Of a DNA stretch of 64,000 bases, positions 44,112 through 51,663 are shown one piece after another. The position numbers and the translations under genes are program-made. Source of the stretch: Betaproteobacteria bacterium UBA1934 (GTDB lineage Bacteria; Pseudomonadota; Gammaproteobacteria; Burkholderiales; Rhodocyclaceae); assembly GCA_002337055.1 (NCBI GenBank), contig DDFG01000005.1, positions 323,037 to 387,036 on the forward strand. The letters are read 5' to 3'. The notes under the pieces are model-generated. The model saw nothing but the letters and a program-made list of their open reading frames with translations, was not told the origin of the DNA and did no database searches. Positions within the stretch are counted from its first letter, which is position 1. Every line of letters starts with the position of its first letter.

Positions 44112-44764
44112 GGGCGATCACGGCAGCCGAGCAGGGCTTCGCCTTGTGCGAGGTATGTGGTCGCCTGGGCAAAATGGCCGAACATGCGCGTTGCCCGCGT
44201 TGCAATGCCCCGCTGCATCGACGCAAGCCTCATAGTCTGGAACGCAGTTGGGCCTTGTTGATTGCTGCCTACGTGCTTTATTTGCCGGCCAACCTGCTAC
44301 CAATCATGGAAACCCGCTCCCTGTTCGGCGTGCAGCGCGACACCATCATGAGTGGCGTTGCTTTCCTGTGGAATTCCGGTTCTTGGATGCTGGCCCTGAT
44401 CGTTTTTGTCGCCAGCGTTGCCGTTCCCCTGCTCAAGCTGCTGTCACTGACCGCGTTATTGCTGGCTGTACAGCGGCGCAGCCAGGGTGAGCCGCTCCAG
44501 CATGCCCGCCTGTATCGCCTGCTGGAATTGGTCGGACGATGGTCGATGCTCGATGTCTATGTCGTGGCCATCCTGGTGGCCCTGGTACAAGCCCAATCCC
44601 TGGCTACCATGGCACCGGGGCCTGGCGTCCTGGCCTTTGGCGCTGTAGTCGTCCTCAGCATGCTGGCGACGATGGCTTTCGACCCGCGCCTGCTGTGGGA
44701 TATCAAAACCAATTCCAAATCCGAGAAAGAGCGTCGTGAGCGAGAACGAACAGCCCCTGTCTGA
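44108..44764 (+). CDS. pqiA: PqiA-type membrane protein, second
   Basis: A 218-residue homologue of the preceding protein, with CEVCG and CPRCN as the cysteine pairs and membrane segments from AYVLYLPANLLPIMETRSLFG. The ATG overlaps the previous stop (ATGA). Together the two cover the tandem-repeat PqiA found as one protein in enteric bacteria. The end overlaps the PqiB start by 29 bases. Confidence 0.9.
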   Translation: MRAITAAEQGFALCEVCGRLGKMAEHARCPRCNAPLHRRKPHSLERSWALLIAAYVLYLPANLLPIMETRSLFGVQRDTIMSGVAFLWNSGSWMLALIVFVASVAVPLLKLLSLTALLLAVQRRSQGEPLQHARLYRLLELVGRWSMLDVYVVAILVALVQAQSLATMAPGPGVLAFGAVVVLSMLATMAFDPRLLWDIKTNSKSEKERRERERTAPV

Positions 44765-46334
44765 CAACCTGCCTTCCGGACGCATCGTTCGGCCACGCCA
44801 GAGAATGACCATGATCTGGATCGTCCCGGCACTGGCCATCCTGGTAGGCATCGGTCTTGCCGTCCAGGCCATTCGCGCCCGCGGACCGGAAATATCCCTG
44901 CAATTCGTTGCTGCCGAGGGGCTGGAAGCCAACAAGACGCGTGTCAAATTCAAGGATGTCGAGATCGGTACAGTCAAGAGCATTGCCTTGAATCCGGATC
45001 GGAAATCGGTGCGGGTCAGCGTACAGATGGATAAGCAGGCTGAAGGCTTGCTGGTCGAGGACACCCGTTTCTGGGTGGTGCGGCCTCGTGTTGCCGCCGG
45101 TGGCGTTTCAGGGCTGGCGACCTTGTTGTCCGGTGCCTATATTGCGCTCGATCCCGGCAAGTCAGAGACTTCGCGCCAAGAGTTCGTCGGCCTGGAAGAG
45201 CCCCCGCTGGTTACTTCCAATACGCCAGGGCGCCAATTTGTGTTGCGGGCTGATGACCTTGGATCTCTGGATATTGGTGCGCCGGTCTATTTCCGGCGCA
45301 TTCAGGTCGGACGTGTTGTGGGCTACGGCATGCAGAAAGACGGCTCCGGGGTATCAGTACGCATCTTTGTCGATGCGCCTTACGATGCCTTCGTAACCCA
45401 GGCGTCACGATTCTGGCATGCAAGTGGGATCGACGTATCGCTCAACGCCGACGGGGTTAAGCTCGACATGCAATCCCTGGTCAGCCTGGCGCTAGGAGGT
45501 ATTGCCTTCTCGTCGCCGAATGGCAGCGACGAAGAGCCGGTGCAAAAAGCCGAGGCAGACTCCTCCTTCGTGTTGCATTCCGACCAGGCGGCAGCCAACC
45601 GGATACCCGAAACACGGGTTGAAAAATATGTTCTCACCTTCCGCGAATCCCTGCGCGGTCTGGCTGTCGGCGCCCCCGTCGATTTTCGTGGCCTGGTGGC
45701 GGGGGAGGTCTCGCGTATCGACCTGAATTTCGAAAAAGAAAAGACTGATTTCACGATGCTGGTCGAGATCAGCCTCTACCCTGACCGCTTTGCCAAGCGC
45801 ACGCGAAACCAAAGCGGCGACGAGGTATCGGCGAAGGCATCTCGGGATATCCTCGAGAAGATGGTTGGCAAAGGTTTCCGGGCCCAGTTGCGTACAGGTA
45901 ACGTGCTGAGCGGCCAACGCTACATAGCCCTCGATTTCTTTGCCAATGCCAAGGCCGGCAAGATCGACTGGTCTCGGCGTCGGCCCGAGTTGCCGGTCCA
46001 GCCTGGCACACTCGATTCGCTGCAGGACCAGCTGTTGGCTATTGTCGAATCCCTGCGCCACACGATGCAGCACGTCGACCAACTGGTGGTTCGCCTCGAC
46101 AAGGAGGTGGCGCCCGAACTAACGGCCACCCTGAAAGATGCGCGCAAGACGCTGGATAGCGCCGAACGGATGCTCGGCTCGGCCGACAAGGCGCTGGTCA
46201 GCGATGCGCCATTGCAGCTTGAGATGCGCGATACCTTGCGGGAGGTTGGCAAGGCCGCAACGGCCGTACGCAACCTGGCTGACCTGCTCGAACGCCAGCC
46301 AGAAGCCTTGTTGTCCGGCAAGAAAGGGGAATGA
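44736..46334 (+). CDS. pqiB: PqiB, MCE-domain lipid transport protein
   Basis: A 532-residue protein with one N-terminal membrane anchor (MIWIVPALAILVGIGLAVQAI near residue 25) and three MCE domains, the first starting ISLQFVAAEGLEANKTRVKFKDVEIGTV. The C-terminal helical region (LDKEVAPELTATLKDARKTLDSAERML) forms the needle in PqiB. The GTG at 44736 is used; it lies within the second pqiA gene. It should form a periplasmic channel between PqiA and the outer membrane. Confidence 0.92.
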   Translation: MSENEQPLSDNLPSGRIVRPRQRMTMIWIVPALAILVGIGLAVQAIRARGPEISLQFVAAEGLEANKTRVKFKDVEIGTVKSIALNPDRKSVRVSVQMDKQAEGLLVEDTRFWVVRPRVAAGGVSGLATLLSGAYIALDPGKSETSRQEFVGLEEPPLVTSNTPGRQFVLRADDLGSLDIGAPVYFRRIQVGRVVGYGMQKDGSGVSVRIFVDAPYDAFVTQASRFWHASGIDVSLNADGVKLDMQSLVSLALGGIAFSSPNGSDEEPVQKAEADSSFVLHSDQAAANRIPETRVEKYVLTFRESLRGLAVGAPVDFRGLVAGEVSRIDLNFEKEKTDFTMLVEISLYPDRFAKRTRNQSGDEVSAKASRDILEKMVGKGFRAQLRTGNVLSGQRYIALDFFANAKAGKIDWSRRRPELPVQPGTLDSLQDQLLAIVESLRHTMQHVDQLVVRLDKEVAPELTATLKDARKTLDSAERMLGSADKALVSDAPLQLEMRDTLREVGKAATAVRNLADLLERQPEALLSGKKGE

Positions 46335-46927
46335 ACATGGCTCATAAAAAGTGGCTTGCCTGTCTGGGTGTGGTTTTTCTGCTGGGGGGCTGTGCGAGTA
46401 CTCCGGCTCCAGTTTTCTACACGCTGGACAACGGCATCGAACAACCCGGCCCGCAAGGGGTAGCGCCCAGTATCGTGATCACCCAGACCAATCTGCCTGA
46501 ATTGATCGATCGCCCGCAACTGGTGACCCGCATGGCCAACAACCAGGTCCGGATCAACGAACAGCAACGCTGGGGCGAACCCTTGCGGCGGGCTATTCCT
46601 CGGGTGCTGGCAATGGAACTGGGCCGCAAGCTCGATACCGGCAGGATTGTCTCTGTTCCTATTGATGCCCAGCGTATTGACGCCGATTTCCGCCTGTCTC
46701 TGGAGGTCCAACGCCTGGAAGTGGTCGAGGGACGTGGTGCCGATGCCGATATTGTGTGGCGACTGGAGTCGCGCCACGGCAAGGTCGTCCTCGGGCGCAG
46801 TGTCCTGCACGAAACCGAGCGCTCTGCCGAGCCCAGTGCCTTGATTGCGGCGCAACGCCGTGCCCTGGCCGTTATCGCGGCCGAGATCGCTGATCAGGTG
46901 CGCCGTTGGCAGGAAGCTGCCAAATGA
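46331..46927 (+). CDS. pqiC: PqiC-type lipoprotein
   Basis: A 198-residue outer-membrane lipoprotein of the ABC-type transport auxiliary family (DUF330). MAHKKWLACLGVVFLLGGCAS gives a lipobox cysteine; VFYTLDN and LPELIDRPQLVTRMANNQV near residue 55 are family motifs. Start overlaps PqiB (ATGA); a second ATG six bases on is possible. It completes the Pqi system. Confidence 0.9.
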   Translation: MNMAHKKWLACLGVVFLLGGCASTPAPVFYTLDNGIEQPGPQGVAPSIVITQTNLPELIDRPQLVTRMANNQVRINEQQRWGEPLRRAIPRVLAMELGRKLDTGRIVSVPIDAQRIDADFRLSLEVQRLEVVEGRGADADIVWRLESRHGKVVLGRSVLHETERSAEPSALIAAQRRALAVIAAEIADQVRRWQEAAK

Positions 46928-47640
46928 TTCATCGCCTGCTCGCATTGTGCTGTGCGCTACTACTGGCCGGCTGCACGAATTTCATGGAGTTGCGCCAGGA
47001 ACTGCAGGAATCGAAAACCCAGCTAGGACGCATTGCCGGGACGGTCGTTTCGCCATCCTGTGCCGATTGCCCGACCATTCTCGTTGCCCTGGATGACCTT
47101 GAAGGCAGGGTTGTCCATACCTACAGGGTCTATGAACGACCGGGAGCGTTCCAGATGGTGACTTTTGGCGGATCGCGCTATCTGTTCGGCTTTAACGACC
47201 TGAATAACGATTTCCAGTATGAGCAGGGCGAGCCCAGCGGCTGGGTACGTTTGCCCGAAAAATTCGCAGCCGGGACACGTGTCGAACACATCGAACTGAG
47301 CCTGTCGCGAACGCCGGGAAACGTTCCGGCGTTTGGCAACCTGTTCGACCTGCGCGGCATGACCCTGGGTACCATCGACGTCGAACTGGGCAAGCTGGCT
47401 GATCTTGCCGATGCCCGCTTCGATCCGGACATCGCGAATCTGGGCATGTGGCAGCCCCTGCGTTTCATGAAGGACAGTTACGCCGGAATCTATTTTCTCG
47501 GCCCCTACGACGCTGGCAAGAGCCCTGTGCTGTTTGTTCACGGCATCAACGGCAGCCCGCGTGATTTTGCCGCGATGATCGCCACGCTGGATCGGAGCAG
47601 GTTTCAGCCATGGGTGCTTTACTACCCCACAGGTATGGAC
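46924..47640 (+). pseudogene. Lipoprotein alpha/beta-hydrolase gene truncated by an IS
   Basis: 239 codons survive before the IS. MIHRLLALCCALLLAGC is a lipoprotein signal. The C-terminal part enters an alpha/beta hydrolase fold at SPVLFVHGINGSPRDFAAMIATLDRS, with the oxyanion HG motif, but the sequence ends at YYPTGMD, before the nucleophile Ser (GxSxG), Asp and His. The frame continues 12 codons into the IS to 47676. Start overlaps pqiC (ATGA). The missing 3' part does not reappear on the other side of the IS. Confidence 0.88.
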
Positions 47641-48961
47641 GTGTCCGGAATTTTGTGTAAACGGGGTTTGAGTTAAACGTTGTTCATCCGGTCTTCGAAC
47701 TGGATAGTAAATCGGGTCAGTGCAGCCTTCCAATCCCGAATGGGCAAGGTCCATTTCTGGCTGATGTTGCGGAGCGCCAGGTAGAACAGTTTCATCAGTG
47801 CCTCATCGCTCGGAAACGAACCGCGATTTTTGGTGATTTTTCTCAGGCTCATGTTCACCGACTCAATCGCATTGGTCGTGTAGATGACTTTCCGTATCTC
47901 GGGCGGGTAGTCAAAGAACGGCGTGATGCGTGACCAATTCCGGCGCCAGGACTGGCTGATGGGCACGTAGGCATCGTCCCATTTGTCCTCGAATTCACCG
48001 AGCATCTGCTCGGCTTCATCGGCGGTGGCACTGGTGTATATCCGCCGCAGGTCAGCGGCAACGGCCTTGCGCATCTTCCACGAGACATAGTTCAGGCTGT
48101 GCCGGACCATATGGACGACGCACAGCTGAACGGCAGCACGCGGATAGACTGCTTCAATGGCCTCCGGAAATCCCTTCAAGCCATCGACGCAGGCAATGAA
48201 GACATCCTGTACGCCTCGATTCTTCAATTCCGTCACCACTTGCAGCCAGAATTTTGCGCCTTCCGTCTGGGCAATCCACAGGCCGAGCACTTCCTTCTCA
48301 CCGGCCAGGTTGAGTCCAATCGCCAGATAGACGGCCTTGACGCGCACGCTGCCATCCCTGACTTTGACGTGGATACAGTCCAGATAGACGATGGGGTAAA
48401 TGCTGTCCAGCGGCCGTGATTGCCAGGCCTTGGCTTCTTCAATCACGGCATCCGTGACCGATGAAATCAGCGTCGGCGACACCTCCGTGCCGTACATCTC
48501 TTCCAGGTGTGACTGGATTTCGCGGACCGTCATGCCTCGGGCGTAAAGCGACAGAATCTTGTCGTCAAAGCCCGTCCAGCGGGTCTGGTGCTTGGGAATC
48601 AACTGCGGCTCGAAGGTGCCGTGGCGGTCACGGGGAATTTCTATCGGCAGTTCGCCGAACTCCCCTTTGAGCGTCTTCCTGCTCTTCCCGTTGCGCGTAT
48701 TGCCGGCAGGATTCTCTACCGGCTCATTCTTGCCGTGGCCGAGGTGGTCGGCCATCTCCACTTCCAACGCCTTCTCGACCAGCAACTTGGTGAGCTGCTT
48801 GAGCAAGCCGTTCTCGCCAATCAGGTCTTCCGGTTTCCGATAGTCAGCCAGCAGGCTGTCCAGCAACTCCTTCGGTACTGCTTTCTTTGCTACGGCCATC
48901 ATCGCTCCTTGGGGCGCGGCAGTTTCCTGCCAAATGACCGTTTACACAAAAATTCTTACAC
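47641..48961. mobile_element. IS256-family insertion sequence
   Basis: A 1321-bp IS bounded by imperfect 24-bp inverted repeats (20 of 24 match): left 47641-47664, right 48938-48961, both with TTTTGTGTAAACGG as the inner part. It contains one transposase gene. Flanks (GTATGGAC before, GCCCGGCC after) do not form a target duplication, so one side has been lost or rearranged. Confidence 0.9.
47673..48899 (-). CDS. IS256-family transposase
   Basis: A 408-residue Mutator-type DDE transposase. LLKQLTKLLVEKALEVEMADHLG near the N-terminus, YLDCIHVKVRDG with the first Asp near residue 170, VFIACVDGLKGFPEAI with the second near 235, and YTTNAIESVNMSLRKI with the Glu near 340. Complete and uninterrupted, so probably active. 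AAGGAG lies five bases before the ATG at 48899. Confidence 0.95.
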   Translation of the reverse strand: MAVAKKAVPKELLDSLLADYRKPEDLIGENGLLKQLTKLLVEKALEVEMADHLGHGKNEPVENPAGNTRNGKSRKTLKGEFGELPIEIPRDRHGTFEPQLIPKHQTRWTGFDDKILSLYARGMTVREIQSHLEEMYGTEVSPTLISSVTDAVIEEAKAWQSRPLDSIYPIVYLDCIHVKVRDGSVRVKAVYLAIGLNLAGEKEVLGLWIAQTEGAKFWLQVVTELKNRGVQDVFIACVDGLKGFPEAIEAVYPRAAVQLCVVHMVRHSLNYVSWKMRKAVAADLRRIYTSATADEAEQMLGEFEDKWDDAYVPISQSWRRNWSRITPFFDYPPEIRKVIYTTNAIESVNMSLRKITKNRGSFPSDEALMKLFYLALRNISQKWTLPIRDWKAALTRFTIQFEDRMNNV

Positions 48962-48977
48962 GCCCGGCCGGATTGGT

Positions 48978-49424
48978 TCATTTGACCCTACCGTATTCAT
49001 CCTTCGCCGACTCGCTCACATGCTTGTCGAGAAACGGCAACGGTTTGTCGAGATCAGCTTCGGTCATGTTCTTGGCGCTTGCGTTGTACTGCCACGTTCT
49101 AAAGCGTTCCATCAATCGTTTGTTCTGCAATTCGAGTTCGCGGTTCTCAGCCATCAACCGTGCGATGCGACGTGCACCGACGGCGAGGCTTGATGGCATG
49201 GGCGATGTGTCCTTCGGCTGTACACGCAGATGCCCTTTCTTGGCCTGAAACGCACGCAGGATTTCTTCACGCTGGTTGAGGCCTTGGCGTGACGGCTCGT
49301 AGCCGAGCACCTTGACGGCTGCTTTGCGCACGCCGTCCCAATTGATCGTCTCTTTCGGCCAGTCGCGGATGATGGTGACGATTGCCTCGATGTCGCGGGC
49401 GGTAAAGACCTTGTTACGTGCCAT
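48978..49424 (-). CDS. Small accessory protein of the recombinase trio (TnpC-like)
   Basis: A 148-residue protein. MARNKVFTARDIEAIVTIIRDWPKETINWDGVRKAA and a helical second half with RLMAENRELELQNKRLMERFRTW, a likely coiled coil. Its ATG lies inside the last codons of the 749-residue recombinase (11-base overlap). Position and size match the third, non-catalytic partner seen in Tn554-type trios (TnpC). The family is not firmly recognised. Its stop is 16 bases from the IS right end. Confidence 0.65.
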   Translation of the reverse strand: MARNKVFTARDIEAIVTIIRDWPKETINWDGVRKAAVKVLGYEPSRQGLNQREEILRAFQAKKGHLRVQPKDTSPMPSSLAVGARRIARLMAENRELELQNKRLMERFRTWQYNASAKNMTEADLDKPLPFLDKHVSESAKDEYGRVK

Positions 49425-51663
49425 AGTGGTTCTCCAGCAACGCAGTAGTTGTATCCAATGGCAGCGCGCGGTTTTCTCGATAGGCGGCGAGGAGGTATTC
49501 AACGGCGTCGGTTTCGAGCATCTGCCGCTCTACCGATTCGAGAACTTTTTGCTGGAGTACGCGGTGCAGGTGGGTGTTGGCCGTACCATTTAGCCGAATC
49601 TGCGCGCCATCGGGAGTGGCAGGGCTTTCAAGCAGGTCGATCAGTTCCTCGACGCGCTCGCGGTACGCGGTCTGATAGTCAAGCCAGAACTTTGTCCCAG
49701 GATCGCCGCGTTCGTGTGCCTCCCGCGACATGCCCTGCTGAACGATGATTTTTTCGAGCAGCTTCTTCAACCGCTCAAGGCGTTCCTGGTCATCATTGCC
49801 AATCCCCTTGATGCAGACATGGCTGGTGCAGTTAAGGCAATCCCGGCTATAAGGACAGGGCTTTAGCAGCCAATCATGCTCGCAGCCACCCCAAATCGTG
49901 GCAATCGTCGCGCTGCGGTAGTGCATGTCGATGCCGGCGCAACTGAGCGGACGTAGCCGTACCGACCAGTGCTTGGTCTGGATTTCCTCGGTGCTTTGCC
50001 CGGCCACTACGGGCAGGTCGAACACTGCATTCCGCCCATCTGCCTGTTGCGTTGCGCGACGGGCACGTTCAGCATATTCCCCGGCCGGGACATGGTTATA
50101 GGTGTCACCCTGCCACTGTGCCGTACGCCCGGCTAAGGCGTTGATAGCTTCCCTAGATTGAAAGTGCTCACCAGTGCTTTCATGGCTAAAGGTATCGATC
50201 AGGTGGCGAATCTGATGGGACTTGAGGTGTACCGGCTTGCCGTTGTCATTTGTGACTCGGTGACGCACGAAGAAGCCGCAGGTGGATTCGGTCCCGCGGA
50301 TATAGTAGGCAAGCGTTTCCAAACTAGGCATCCAAAGTCCAAGTGGGTTTGTTTGGAGTTTCGCGAGCTGGTAAGGATGCATGCAGAACAGTGCTTCGCT
50401 GTACTTGAGCTTCTTGTCCTTGGCACCCTTTACATACGGAAAGCCTTGAGGCAGCCGGTCGAGTACTGAGTGCCATAGGCTGCTCAGCGAGTACGCGCCA
50501 TCGGCGGTGTCGAGGTTCCTGCTCCGCAGAGCACTAATCTTATTAGCAGTTTCGGACGAGTGTGCTTTTGAACCTAAAGCGCTTAAAGTCTGCGCTTTTG
50601 ATAGTGGTTGGTTTTCCGGTAAGTCTGGGAAGCCTGGGTAGCGATAGAAACGCAAACGCTCGTCGTTCGGATTGTTTCTCCGAATAGCCAACTGCTCCTC
50701 GCAATACTTCGCGAATCGCCGAGGTTCGTCTGTAATTGCAACGATTCGGTTGTATGCTTCTATGGCATAGGGTGCCATGGGTTCGGAGAACCAACTTGGG
50801 CGAGTCGGGTCCTTTGGATTCTTAAAGCTCCGCCAGCGTAAGCCCCACTGCAATTTTCCTTCGCTGTCTTTCTCGCTAAATAAAGCGCCGATGCGTGCTT
50901 CAAATAGCTCACCACCACGTTTGCTGCCGGCCTGGATCAAAACTCCACAGCTAGTAACAAAAACGTCAATGACATTATCTGGCAGCGTCGGTTCCGTGAT
51001 CTGGGCGAACACGGAGTTCATTGCTATAAGTGCACGCTCGTCGGGCAACTGCTTGGCGCGATGCCTCTCTGCCTCGTCAGTAAGCGTTAACCGGAAGTAT
51101 GAGGGGCACTCAATCGGATTGGAGAATGATCCGACTGCGTTTCTTGTAAGACCTTTGGATTGCAGTTCTGTCGCGATTCGTGCAATACATTGACCGTATT
51201 GATATTTGGTATCGTTGCCTGTGTATACCTCGGTAATTATCGTTGCAACGCGGTTGAGGGTATGGAGAGTGATCTCGGTTGGATTTCCGTTGGCACCCTC
51301 ATCATCAAGAACCATCTCGATAATCCGCAACACAGCCAGCTCTCTTTGGCGATTGCTTAGACTTGGACGACTACTCTGAGCATGGCTAAGGAAGGCCCTG
51401 GCGAAATCAATGAACTGAGGATGCAGCATTTGGTCGGGACCGTTAACTTTGGGGCGCCCCTTCTTTAGCGTTCTGTGCGTTCCGAATACCCCAACGTTAG
51501 GCCAACTCCAATGCTCCCACGCGCATCCGAAGGTCAACCCAGTGAATAGCAGTTTTCCTTCTTCGATATACGAGAGCAATGCCTTCTCAGCAATACTCTG
51601 TCCTGAACCAGTAAGAACCAATACGTCGGCCGATGTCGTTATGTTTGGAAGAATTTGTTTCAT
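49414..51663 (-). CDS. Tyrosine-recombinase-like protein of the element, second gene
   Basis: A 749-residue protein. KSHQIRHLIDTFSHESTGEHFQSREAINALAG near residue 505 and TYNHVPAGEYAERAR carry the His-x-x-Arg and Tyr of a phage-type integrase fold. A Cys/His cluster follows (GGCEHDWLLKPCPYSRDCLNC, about residues 610-630), likely zinc-binding. The ATG overlaps the TGA of the upstream recombinase (ATGA), so the two are coupled. The catalytic Arg of the first box is not clearly identified. The third gene overlaps its end. Confidence 0.78.
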   Translation of the reverse strand: MKQILPNITTSADVLVLTGSGQSIAEKALLSYIEEGKLLFTGLTFGCAWEHWSWPNVGVFGTHRTLKKGRPKVNGPDQMLHPQFIDFARAFLSHAQSSRPSLSNRQRELAVLRIIEMVLDDEGANGNPTEITLHTLNRVATIITEVYTGNDTKYQYGQCIARIATELQSKGLTRNAVGSFSNPIECPSYFRLTLTDEAERHRAKQLPDERALIAMNSVFAQITEPTLPDNVIDVFVTSCGVLIQAGSKRGGELFEARIGALFSEKDSEGKLQWGLRWRSFKNPKDPTRPSWFSEPMAPYAIEAYNRIVAITDEPRRFAKYCEEQLAIRRNNPNDERLRFYRYPGFPDLPENQPLSKAQTLSALGSKAHSSETANKISALRSRNLDTADGAYSLSSLWHSVLDRLPQGFPYVKGAKDKKLKYSEALFCMHPYQLAKLQTNPLGLWMPSLETLAYYIRGTESTCGFFVRHRVTNDNGKPVHLKSHQIRHLIDTFSHESTGEHFQSREAINALAGRTAQWQGDTYNHVPAGEYAERARRATQQADGRNAVFDLPVVAGQSTEEIQTKHWSVRLRPLSCAGIDMHYRSATIATIWGGCEHDWLLKPCPYSRDCLNCTSHVCIKGIGNDDQERLERLKKLLEKIIVQQGMSREAHERGDPGTKFWLDYQTAYRERVEELIDLLESPATPDGAQIRLNGTANTHLHRVLQQKVLESVERQMLETDAVEYLLAAYRENRALPLDTTTALLENHYGT

